Assembly: GCF_007859915.1 (NCBI RefSeq)
Contig: NZ_SJPM01000001.1
Span: 1,457,086-1,521,085, forward strand
Length of the DNA stretch: 64,000 bases
From: Neorhodopirellula pilleata
Lineage (GTDB): Bacteria; Planctomycetota; Planctomycetia; Pirellulales; Pirellulaceae
Direction of reading: 5' to 3'
The position numbers and the translations under genes are program-made. How positions within the stretch are numbered: the stretch's first letter is position 1; every line of letters begins with the position of its first letter. Below the pieces are notes generated by a model, which saw only the letters and a program-made list of their open reading frames with translations, did no database searches and was not told the DNA's origin. Below are positions 11,344 through 18,977 of this stretch, one piece after another.

Positions 11344-12270
11344 TCAGACAGAGCGTTCGCCGTGGTTTTCCGAACCGAGCAACTCTTCAACCGCAGCCTG
11401 GATGCCCCGTCGAGGATCTCGGGAATCGGCTTTGACAACGATACCTGGAAAAGCCTTCAACGCCTCTTTGACCTTAGCAAACGCTAGTTTGCCAGCACCT
11501 GAATCACTTTCCGGGAGTAGGGCAAGCAGTTCCGACTTGCCCTCTACCCTTGCAATGACTTCATCAGCCGTCAACACTTTGCTCACCGCAGACACAACTT
11601 CGCGAAGGGGCCACTCCTGGTCCGAAGGCACTTTTAGACTGAGCAGCGTCGCAGGATGGCCGAACTTCTGGCATCGGATTTCTTCCGCGGCCGCGTATTG
11701 TTCCCATCCGGCTTGGCTGAGCGCTCCCGATTCGCGATCCACTAATCGCGAAACATCCAACCGAAGTTCGCTTCTCGCTTCGGCAGACGATTTGAGTTCT
11801 GCGACGAGGCAAGTGCTTAACAGCCGACCGATCAATTCGATCGCGTTCTGTTCCTTGATCAGCTCATCACTTTGAGGGAGTGGATCAATCGCGCACAGAG
11901 TGCCAAACAGCTCTCCATCGGCATCCTTCAACGGAATCCCAACATACGCGCCGATTTGCACTTGGGAACCTATCGGTGCTGCTGCGTACGCAGGTACATC
12001 GTCCGACCGAGGGGAGATGCAAGGTCCTCGTCCAATCACCATTTGCGAGCAGAAGGAATCAGCCCAGCGAAACACGGCACCTGGCTTGACTCCGTAACCA
12101 TGGTCTTCAGCGTGCAAAACGATCCAGTCATTCTCTTCGGTACGCGTTACCATCCACAATCCGAATCCGTATCGGTTGTGCAGGTACTTCAATACATCAG
12201 CGGCCGCGAGTGCGAAGGTCGGATAGGGCTTGTGTGCGGGCATGATTTGGTTTTCGAAGTGAGACACCAT
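11344..12270 (-). CDS. GAF-domain protein with degenerate GGDEF-like C-terminus
   Basis: The product is 308 residues, or 299 if the internal ATG at 12243 is used. Residues about 15-165 form a GAF domain of the type found next to diguanylate cyclases (WADSFCSQMVIGRGPCISPRSDDVPAY..., IGAYVGIPLKDADGELFGTLCAIDP). Residues about 175-300 resemble a GGDEF fold (DVSRLVDRESGALSQAGWEQYAAAEEIRCQKFGHPATLLSL..., VARVEGKSELLALLPES), but the catalytic GG[DE]EF is missing: VEGKSELLALL stands in its place. It cannot make cyclic di-GMP by the usual mechanism and is likely a sensor or receptor. It is convergent with the LuxR-type regulator; both lie in the repeat-bounded cassette, so they may belong together, which is inference. 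Confidence 0.8.
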   Translation of the reverse strand: MVSHFENQIMPAHKPYPTFALAAADVLKYLHNRYGFGLWMVTRTEENDWIVLHAEDHGYGVKPGAVFRWADSFCSQMVIGRGPCISPRSDDVPAYAAAPIGSQVQIGAYVGIPLKDADGELFGTLCAIDPLPQSDELIKEQNAIELIGRLLSTCLVAELKSSAEARSELRLDVSRLVDRESGALSQAGWEQYAAAEEIRCQKFGHPATLLSLKVPSDQEWPLREVVSAVSKVLTADEVIARVEGKSELLALLPESDSGAGKLAFAKVKEALKAFPGIVVKADSRDPRRGIQAAVEELLGSENHGERSV

Positions 12271-12334
12271 GCGGGAATAAATGGGGTCAAGTATCGTCGC
12301 CGGAACGGTCCTTTAGGTGCCTGGCACAGCCATG

Positions 12335-12805
12335 CCCACTAACGCAAACGGTACGCCACAACTGGGGTGGAAGACCAGTGGGAGTGGCCTAAGGCCGGGA
12401 AAAACGCGAAAATAAACCGCCTAAACGGTTTCACCCCGCTTTAAACCAACCGTTCGCATTACTCAGAGCTTAACGTCTGTACGGTTTGGGGGGGATAGGA
12501 GTTTGCCGGTTCCGGTAGGATCGCTCGGATCGTTTCGTAAAGTCGCTTTCCGGCTTTGGCACGCTTGATGTCGTCAAAGGCACCGAAGTCACGGCTGTCG
12601 TCGCGTAAACCGTATTCGAACTCACCCATCGGGCTGGCAAACGAAATCAAGACGAAGTACAGCAACGTCGAGGTTGCCGATTCGCCCGGTGTTCCGACCT
12701 GCACTTCCTCGAGCCTGATCGATCCGATCGAATCTGCCGGAATGCACCAACGCTCTTTTTTGCCCTCGAAAAGCAAACGGGCTCCTTTCGCATCGACCTG
12801 CATCA
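12335..12805. repeat. Direct duplication, copy 2 (about 470 bp)
   Basis: Second copy of the block at 8734-9205, same orientation, about 3.6 kb apart. Differences are scattered single bases and a short divergent patch near 12440 (GCTTTAAACC against CAATTCCCCC). The interval between the copies holds the IS66 remnant and the regulator pair. Confidence 0.9.
12459..12805 (-). pseudogene. Duplicated 3' fragment of the membrane-protein gene
   Basis: The last 115 codons or so (MQVDAKGARLLFEGK ... ILPEPANSYPPQ) repeat the tail of the gene at 8859-9759 with only a few changes, for example PKG to AKG and VQMG to VQVG. Upstream of 12805 the frame stays open to 13016 but encodes unrelated, composition-driven sequence. 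There is no membrane segment and no native start. It is a broken copy; the few amino-acid changes indicate that the duplication is fairly recent or that the tail was under selection for some time. Confidence 0.8.
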
Positions 12806-13120
12806 AGGGTAAGCGTTCTATCTGCCCAGGCGGGTGAACCGGGGCAGTGGGCCGCGTACTAGAAGTCCGAGTCACCGTCGCCGGTTCGTTGGGCGCACTC
12901 CAGGTGCTCGCACAGTTCCACGACCGCATCGAGGCGATTCTGGGGGAGGGGGGCGTTGTGCGCGGTCGGTCAAAATCAGACTCGCAATCCGCTTCGCTGC
13001 GTTTCGCAATGGCCAAACCTCAAAACGCAGAACCGATTTCGTCCTTGGTGAATAATGCGGGATAACCACCTTACCATCGACAGATGGGTTTCAGACATCT
13101 TACCAGAAGGATTATAAACA
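12806..13120. other. Junction DNA without a recognised gene
   Basis: Sequence between duplication copy 2 and the orphan gene at 13121. On the minus strand a short frame ending ...CEHLECAQRTGDGDSDF with a stop could be the 3' end of a lost gene, but I cannot identify it. Nothing else is supported. Confidence 0.35.
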
Positions 13121-13678
13121 ATGGCAAGCTATGCATTCGAGATCGAGCAAGGGAAATTCTTGGACATTGCGTCTGAAAAGCAAGAAATGGACCTGCCGAA
13201 TGATTGGAAGGTTGAGCGACTTTCCGTGTCGGAATTTTGTGTCAAGCTTAAATCCGGATTGCTCGATGATCCCATTCAATGGCTTCGCGAAGACTATCTG
13301 CAAGAACTAACGCGAATACTGGGAGAACTTCAATCCTACGCAGATCCTTCATCCAAAGAAATAGTTCAACACAATATATCAGAACTAAGTAATCAACTGT
13401 CCACTTATCAGCCGCTGAATCTTCTCTTGAGTAAACTTCGGACGAATCTCCCAGAAGAACGATGTGATTTCGTCTACGAGATTGCGGAGTGGCCATTTGC
13501 CGATGTTTCGCTGATCAGAACAGTAGAATGTACAGTTGATCGCCTTTGCTTCAATGTACTCAATATGATTAAGGCATCTTATGATTGTGGATGCATACCG
13601 GTTGGTTGGGTTGAGATGGATCGTGAGCACCAAAATTATCACAGCGGGACGATGGTAATTTTAGATCCGAATTCATAG
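13121..13678 (+). CDS. Orphan protein of unknown function, AT-rich
   Basis: This encodes 185 residues starting at ATG 13121, which has a GAAGGA ribosome binding sequence about ten bases upstream. It has no signal peptide or membrane segment. It is acidic and helical in the middle (LQELTRILGELQSYADPSSKEIVQHNISELSNQL), with two cysteine-containing stretches near the end (VECTVDRLCFNV; ASYDCGCIPVGWVEMD). Base composition is clearly more AT-rich than the surroundings and the codon choice differs (many AAA, AAT, ATA), which suggests recent transfer. It resembles in general size and style the immunity proteins or cargo genes found in mobile regions, but no motif supports a specific function. Confidence 0.65.
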   Translation: MASYAFEIEQGKFLDIASEKQEMDLPNDWKVERLSVSEFCVKLKSGLLDDPIQWLREDYLQELTRILGELQSYADPSSKEIVQHNISELSNQLSTYQPLNLLLSKLRTNLPEERCDFVYEIAEWPFADVSLIRTVECTVDRLCFNVLNMIKASYDCGCIPVGWVEMDREHQNYHSGTMVILDPNS

Positions 13679-13726
13679 TGACAGTTTAGTGTCGAAGAAA
13701 AGCACTGTCGAAGAAAAGTTGGACGC

Positions 13727-15356
13727 AGAAAAGGTGTCCGGTACGAATGGCACGGGCGTTAGCGATGGCAATCAAGATGTCGTTGCTCTGAGTTGCTGGA
13801 TTCACTACCGGTAGTGCTAGCAAATCGTCACGTTTATTCGCCAGCATTTGCAATACCAAGATTGGTTTGAAATCACGGCGAAGCTCCGTTGAAATGGTGG
13901 TTCTCAACGTCACTACTCGCAGGAGCGTTCACCGTGAAAGATCAGTCTACCGACTCACCTCCAGATCTTCAAAGCAAATTGCGATCGGCTAAATCGCTCT
14001 GCCTTGATCTGCTCCTGCCGAAACCCGAAGTCCTCACCATGTGCGATGAGATCGGCCATGAATATCGCGATCGAATCTACAACCCGATGATTGTCGTCTG
14101 GATGTTCATCACCCAGGTACTCTCGAAGGATCACAGTTGCCAACAGGCGGTCACACGTTTCAATGCCTGGCGTGTCGCTCGCGGACTATCGAAAGTCAGT
14201 AGTGTCACGACTGCTTACTGCAAGGCACGCTGTCGATTGCCTGAGGAACTCTTTGAGCGACTGCTGGCTTGGACCTCCAGTCGATGTGAACAAGTCACCA
14301 ACGAATCATGGTTGTTCCACAACCGCATCGTTGAAATGGTTGATGGCTGGACGGTGATGATGGCTGATACTGATGAGAATCAAGAGGAGTACCCTCAGAT
14401 GACGAGCCAAAAGCCAGGATGCGGATTTCCGATTGCCAGAATGATCGGAGTGTTTTCCCTCGCCACGGGCGCGATCAACCATACCGCGATCGGCCCCTAC
14501 AAGGGAAAGCAAACGGGTGAAACCTCACTGCTGCGAACGGCTTTAGACCGTATTTTGCCAGGCCGAATCCTACTCGCCGATCGCTACTACGCGAGCTTTT
14601 AGTTATTGGATGCCAGTGAGATGCGTGGCATCGACTTGGTCGCGCGAGTTCATCACCTTCGCAAGGTCGACTTCAGACGCGGGCTCAAGCAAGGGTATCT
14701 CGATCAACTTGTCGGTTATCGAAAACCTCAGCGTCCGAAATGGATGAGCGAAGAGGAATATGCCAAATATCCGTCGCTGGTTCTGGTTCGTCACTTGAAG
14801 TACAAGGTCGAACAGAAGGGCTTTCGAACTCGAGAGATCACGCTGGCAACTACGTTGCTTGACGCCGAAGTCTACCCGGCTGAAGAGCTAGCTTCGCTGT
14901 ATGGTCGGCGTTGGAGTGTCGAACTTCATATTCGAAGTCTAAAGACTCAAATGCAGATGGATCATCTACGTTGCAAGAGTCCACAGATGGTTCGCAAAGA
15001 GATTCACTGTCACATGATCGGTTACAATTTGGTCCGTGCTGCGATGCTGGCTTCGGCTTTAAAGTTTAGGATGGATCCTTGCCAGCTGAGTTTTACCGGG
15101 GCGATGCAAGCGATTGAAGAATTCGCCTCGTCACTTCGCCTGGGTTCACGTCGTCGAGACGACCAGTGGGACAACTTGCTTGAAATCATATCCGAGTTGA
15201 CCGTGGGTCACCGGCCCGGCCGACAAGAAAGAAGAGAACTCAAGCGTCGCCCGAAGAACTATCGACTCATGACTTGCCCACGCAATCCGAACCGAAACCG
15301 TTACGCCACCGCAGCTTAGGCTTACGCCCGTGCCATTCGTACCGGACACCTTTTCT
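13727..15356 (+). mobile_element. IS4-like insertion element with 33-bp terminal inverted repeats
   Basis: The ends at 13727-13759 and 15324-15356 are perfect inverted repeats of 33 bases (start AGAAAAGGTGTCCGGTAC). They enclose one transposase gene carrying a stop codon. Outside the left end are two further partial copies of GTCGAAGAAAAG (13691-13702 and 13707-13718). No clear target-site duplication is visible. The outer 20 or so bases also occur, without any IS, next to the RAYT gene at 18266-18286, so these ends may be pre-existing palindromic repeats rather than true IS termini. Confidence 0.75.
13934..15319 (+). pseudogene. IS4-family DDE transposase interrupted by an in-frame amber codon
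   Basis: The GTG at 13934 has AGGAG eight bases upstream. The first part (to 14599) ends ...LADRYYASF, followed by TAG at 14600-14602; the same frame continues LLDASEMRGIDLVARV to 15319. Together they make about 460 residues, a normal IS4 length. Catalytic features are otherwise intact: first Asp in MVDGWTVMMAD, second in LLADRYY, and the Y-R-E-K signature in YGRRWSVELHIRSLK. Only the single stop codon separates the halves, so the lesion is a nonsense point mutation, probably recent. Functional readthrough is possible but unsupported. Confidence 0.9.
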
Positions 15357-15556
15357 TCGTTGTCCTTCGCAAGATAACGTTTGGTCATCGTAGTGAAGCG
15401 GGTGCTCATCGGATGGCGCAATTGATGAGTGTTGCAGAAACGGCTCGCCGTCACGGTCATCGCCCCAGTGACATTTATTTTGAGTTGCTAACCCGGCCTC
15501 CCGATGTGGTATTGAAACGACTCTACGCGGGGCCGCTTGCAAAAAGTCGCGGGTGA
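15357..15556 (+). pseudogene. C-terminal fragment of a transposase-like gene
   Basis: From the end of the palindromic motif, one frame reads ITFGHRSEAGAHRMAQLMSVAETARRHG, then SDIYFELLTRPPDVVLKRLYAGPL and a stop at 15554-15556. The RSEAGA...S..ETAR..G....IY...L....P pattern resembles the tail of IS66-type transposases. No start or upstream part exists; the coding frame begins at the motif copy at 15339-15359. Assignment is tentative. Confidence 0.45.
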
Positions 15557-16433
15557 ATTGAATCTGCGGCCTTGATCAAGGGTCTGGTCCGAACAGACCG
15601 CTTTTATGAAGCTCTGAGCGAAGATGCAGCCACAATTCAAATGAATTGAACTGGGCTGATTGCTGCGCCGAGACAGCGTCAACGGGTCTCTACCTCATTG
15701 ATCGCTCTCCAAATGCGACGTCAATCCGGACTAGATGCCGCGACAAGGCGACTACGGCACAGCAAACCTTCCGGAACCAAAATCTGAGACGCGTGAGCGC
15801 AACCGGCGTCTCAAGCAAATTCAGGCGTTTGGGGACTAAACTGTTACGGCTTTCGTCATGCGGCGGCCATCCAGGCCGCCGCGTTCAGCGATCTATCCCT
15901 ACCGGCGGCCTCCGGCCGAAACAGCCGCGACGCACTTCGTGTGCGTCGCAATGTCGCCTTAGCCTTCGATGGTAACCAACGTCCAGGCTCCACCGTACTC
16001 AGGTGCAACTGTTTGGTTACGGATTGGCTGAAAACCGAAAACCGCGTCTGACCCCGGCGCGAGCCCTCCGCCACCCAAAAAGAAGCCAGGAAATGTGGAA
16101 AAAATCAGTCCAACAATCTACCGCATCGTGCTGCCAAATGCACGCACTGAGGTTGAAGGGACATCGAATTCTCATGGAATTCAACTCCTCTAACAGCTCC
16201 GCCACCTGACTGTTCGGACAGTGGCTAGATCGAATAGGCTTTACTTCAGTTTCAGTGTCGGAAGTGTCTTCCGGATGACTGATGGGGCTTGAATTGGTTA
16301 GAATCTGAAATCTCCATCCACTATCCGCTCCGAGTAGGTACGGCCGAACGATCTGTGAAACTGCTCGTGTGCCATCGCATCGAAGTCAGAAAACAAAGTT
16401 GTCTGGCTAGGACCGTCCATCGATCGCAACCGC
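15557..16433. other. 877-bp stretch without a recognised gene
   Basis: Several short hairpins are present: GGTCTG/CAGACC at about 15583-15601, and GCGGCGGCC/GGCCGCCGC at 15860-15868 and 15874-15882. One frame is open from about 15830 to 16045, but its translation is rich in Ala and Arg and unrecognised. From about 16350 a frame starting VKLLVCHR looks like the first strand of a glycosyltransferase N-terminus, in a different frame from the gene that follows, which may mean that gene has lost its original start through a frameshift. Confidence 0.4.
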
Positions 16434-17396
16434 ATGGACCTCTGCATGAAAGACGGGGGCTTTCGATCTCTTGCTCATGCCAAAAGGCTTGATCGTGATT
16501 CAAGCTGCCTGCGATTCACCATGGGCTATCAAGCAATCGCGACTCAGGATCTTTGGTCGCAATACCAAGAGCAACTTGACCAAAACACCCCTACAGTTGT
16601 CTGGGTACAACAGGGCCAAACGAGTCGATTTCTGCAGGCTTCTCGCTACCGTGGGTTGCCCAGCATGATGTACCTGATGGATGCTCAGTACAACCCTGAG
16701 CAAGTCCGGTTGGCCGCCGACCAGGGTGTCGCCATTGTCTGCCTTTCGGCTTTCCTCGCAACGCACGTTTCACGGAATGTCGGGTGTCACGCCGAAACGC
16801 TTTACCCAATCATCGATCAAACTCCACGACCGCAAATGAACGAAAGCGGTGTGGGGGCCAAGCAAAACGGATACGTGCTAATGGTCAATGCCTATGCCCA
16901 AAAGGGAGTGGGCACATTCCTTACGCTCGCTGCCCTGCTTCCCGATGTCCGCTTCCTGCTACAGGAAGCGTGGCCGTTGAGCAGTCAACAGATGTCTTGG
17001 TTACGACAACAATTGACGGGACTTCCCAACGTAACGTTTCAACGGTCAGTCATGGACATGATGCCGGTGTATGACGGCGCATCAATGCTGATTGTTCCCT
17101 CCGTGTGGCAGGAAGGCTTCGGCATGGTGGCCGTGGAGGCCCAAGCAGCCGGAAAGCCTGTCATTGCCAGTCACATCGGCGGCCTTCCTGAAAGCGTCGG
17201 TAGTGGCGGCATCCTCATTTCAGATCACGACAACCCAATCGCCTGGGCCAACGCGATCACAACACTTCGCAATGATTCAACCACATACGCACGGTTGATC
17301 CATCAAGGCTACGAGTCGCTTCAGCGTGAAGAATTCAGTGAGAAGCGAGTCGTCGAAAAGTTCGAACAGATAACGAACCAACTAATTCATCGCTGA
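16434..17396 (+). CDS. GT4-family glycosyltransferase, N-terminal part probably damaged
   Basis: The product is up to 320 residues, shorter than the 370-400 typical of the family. The C-terminal Rossmann domain (about 150-315) is well preserved: NGYVLMVNAYAQKGVGTFL, then VPSVWQEGFGMVAVEAQAAGKPVIAS with the E-x7-E nucleotide-sugar-binding motif and a GGLPE loop. The N-terminal acceptor domain is recognisable only from about residue 45 (TPTVVWVQQGQTSRFL). The first 30 residues look random, and a candidate true start (VKLLVCHR near 16355) is in another frame. Family members transfer sugars to lipid or polysaccharide acceptors at the inner face of the membrane. No other polysaccharide genes are nearby. 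It may be a frameshifted, inactive gene; the family call itself is firm. Confidence 0.75.
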   Translation: MDLCMKDGGFRSLAHAKRLDRDSSCLRFTMGYQAIATQDLWSQYQEQLDQNTPTVVWVQQGQTSRFLQASRYRGLPSMMYLMDAQYNPEQVRLAADQGVAIVCLSAFLATHVSRNVGCHAETLYPIIDQTPRPQMNESGVGAKQNGYVLMVNAYAQKGVGTFLTLAALLPDVRFLLQEAWPLSSQQMSWLRQQLTGLPNVTFQRSVMDMMPVYDGASMLIVPSVWQEGFGMVAVEAQAAGKPVIASHIGGLPESVGSGGILISDHDNPIAWANAITTLRNDSTTYARLIHQGYESLQREEFSEKRVVEKFEQITNQLIHR

Positions 17397-17504
17397 CGCC
17401 AGGCATCGTTCCTCGGCCAAGAACAAGCAACTCGCGACTTATCACCGAACAATCCCACAAGTAGCTCGGGTAGTTGCCCGGTTTCGTTTTCAGGTTTTGG
17501 CTGA

Positions 17505-18197
17505 TCATTTCTTGGTCGACTTCTTCTTTGGGCGACCGCGGGGACGCATCGTTGACTCCAAGTCGAACGTTCTGGCAATGTGCTCCACCCATGTTTCGCT
17601 CCCGAATGGGACTCCCCGTTTAACACTCCAGTCTAGTTGTTCTCGCTCCGGTTGACTGAAATCCGTCGCGACGAGCTGAACCCAATTGGGTGTCCGACGG
17701 ATCGGCCAAGCAGATATCCGCTGCGAGAATGCTTTCGTCTTCTGCTGCCAGTGACGCAAACTGCCAAACCTCCAGTCTTCGGGTCGCTTACACAGTTTCG
17801 CGGCGTAAGCATTTCGCTCGACGTACCGTGCAACGGTCAGGAAGTGTTCGTCGCTTTGGACGGGGAACGACTTGAACCGGCCCTGATACACATGCCCCAT
17901 TCCGGTCGTCTTGTAGTGGGCATGATACCGCTGAGTATGAGTCAGCCCAATGTAGTGACCGAAACGCCCCATTTCCCCGTCCACACTTGGACGGACCAAA
18001 AGGTGATAGTGATTTGGCATCAAACAGTACGCGAAAAGTTCTATCTTGAATCGCTCCAAAGCCTCATCAAGGATCTTCTCAAACGCTTCGTAGTCCGCAT
18101 CCTTTTCAAAGATGGTCGCACGAAGGTTCGCTCGATTGAGCATGTGATAGCAATGCCCAGCCGCATCAGCACGTTTGGGGCGTCCCATGTCAGGCAT
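17505..18197 (-). CDS. REP-associated tyrosine transposase (RAYT, Y1/HUH family)
   Basis: The 230-residue product has the features of a single-strand DNA transposase related to IS200/IS605 TnpA. These are the HUH pair in MPNHYHLLVRP (His63, His65), a conserved start GHCYHMLNRANLRATIF, GHVYQGRFKSF, and the probable catalytic Tyr125 in ARYVERNAYAAKL. The C-terminal extension (about 150-230) ending in a Lys-rich tail (RPRGRPKKKSTKK) is typical of RAYT proteins. These enzymes nick and move palindromic REP sequences. A candidate substrate, GTCGAAGAAAAGGTGTCC plus GGTACC, lies at 18265-18288 just upstream of the start, with copies at both ends of the IS4-like element. The gene looks intact and could be active. 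Confidence 0.92.
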   Translation of the reverse strand: MPDMGRPKRADAAGHCYHMLNRANLRATIFEKDADYEAFEKILDEALERFKIELFAYCLMPNHYHLLVRPSVDGEMGRFGHYIGLTHTQRYHAHYKTTGMGHVYQGRFKSFPVQSDEHFLTVARYVERNAYAAKLCKRPEDWRFGSLRHWQQKTKAFSQRISAWPIRRTPNWVQLVATDFSQPEREQLDWSVKRGVPFGSETWVEHIARTFDLESTMRPRGRPKKKSTKK

Positions 18198-18264
18198 TCC
18201 AGCAAGGAAGATAAAGTTTCAAAACCCCAATTTAAGCGAAAATAGCAGGCTGGTCAACCGAAAC

Positions 18265-18288
18265 GGTACCGGACACCTTTTCTTCGAC
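18265..18288 (-). repeat. Candidate RAYT recognition motif
   Basis: Bases 18266-18286 are identical to 15339-15359 and largely identical to 13727-13744 (opposite orientation). The motif lies 68 bases upstream of the RAYT start codon. Similar short sequences with GGTGTC near AAAA are known neighbours of RAYT genes in other bacteria, so a substrate role is plausible but inferred. Confidence 0.6.
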
Positions 18289-18629
18289 TTGATTTCTGGG
18301 CCCCTTGGTGTGCGACGTGCTACGCTCCCGTGGCGAAGATGCAGGAAATCATGAAGCGAAACCAAGATTGGGACGGAAAAGTCGAAATGATTACCGTGTC
18401 TATCGACGAGGACCTGGATCGAGCGGTCGAGGTTGTCGCGAAGCAACATTGGAATCAAACGACGAACATGGCCACCAGCCTCGACAAGTTGAAGGACGTC
18501 GGTGTCTCCGTGGTGCCGGTAACCATCATTGTCGCTGCGGATGGAACGATTGCAACAATGGCAGGATCGCATGCCCTCGACGTTGAAAAGGAAGTCAAGG
18601 CGTTACTGGCAAGACAATTGAACAAATAG
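18288..18629 (+). pseudogene. Thioredoxin-like (TlpA/redoxin) gene, 5' truncated
   Basis: The frame reads DFWAPWCATCYAPVAKMQEIM from about 18291, giving a thioredoxin-fold active site WC-A-T-C, followed by a VSIDEDLDRAVEVVAKQHWN helix, the cis-Pro segment VVPVTIIVAADGTI and a final helix ending LLARQLNK. This is the C-terminal two thirds of a TlpA-like disulfide reductase. The N-terminal strand and any signal peptide or lipobox are missing: the coding sequence begins exactly where the RAYT motif ends. An ATG at 18330 would give only 99 residues without the CxxC. Probably inactive. Confidence 0.75.
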
Positions 18630-18977
18630 ATCGTTTAGCTCAGTGTGCGAGCAATCGTCAGCGGACAGAGAATGAAATGAGACAAATCACCGTAGTAGCC
18701 ATTGGAAACGGGCAGGTCTTTCTGCGAGCGACGCTTACCGGCGACAAAGCCAAACCAGAATGGAAACGCTCGCACGGCAAGTTGCAGACGCCGCTCTTCC
18801 CTGTTCAATTGTCCCGATAAAAGAAGGAATTGCATGGCTACCGCATCGTCCACAAACGATAATCTGCCGACGCTGCATCTACCAACTTCTTGGCCAACAA
18901 CTTGGCGGGCGACGGTGGACCGTAGAGAAAGTTGATGTCCGTCATGCCGTCGAAATCAACATGCGGGGCAACAAGAA
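18630..18977. other. Gene-free stretch
   Basis: Only short frames are present; one ends ...GGRRWTVEKVDVRHAVEINMRGNKN before a stop near 18981 but has no recognisable start or family. I see no repeats or clear regulatory sites. Confidence 0.4.

Noticed and set aside
15339..18288. RAYT motif copies as Rho-independent terminators
   Set aside because: The TTTT run follows GGACACC but no stable stem precedes it.
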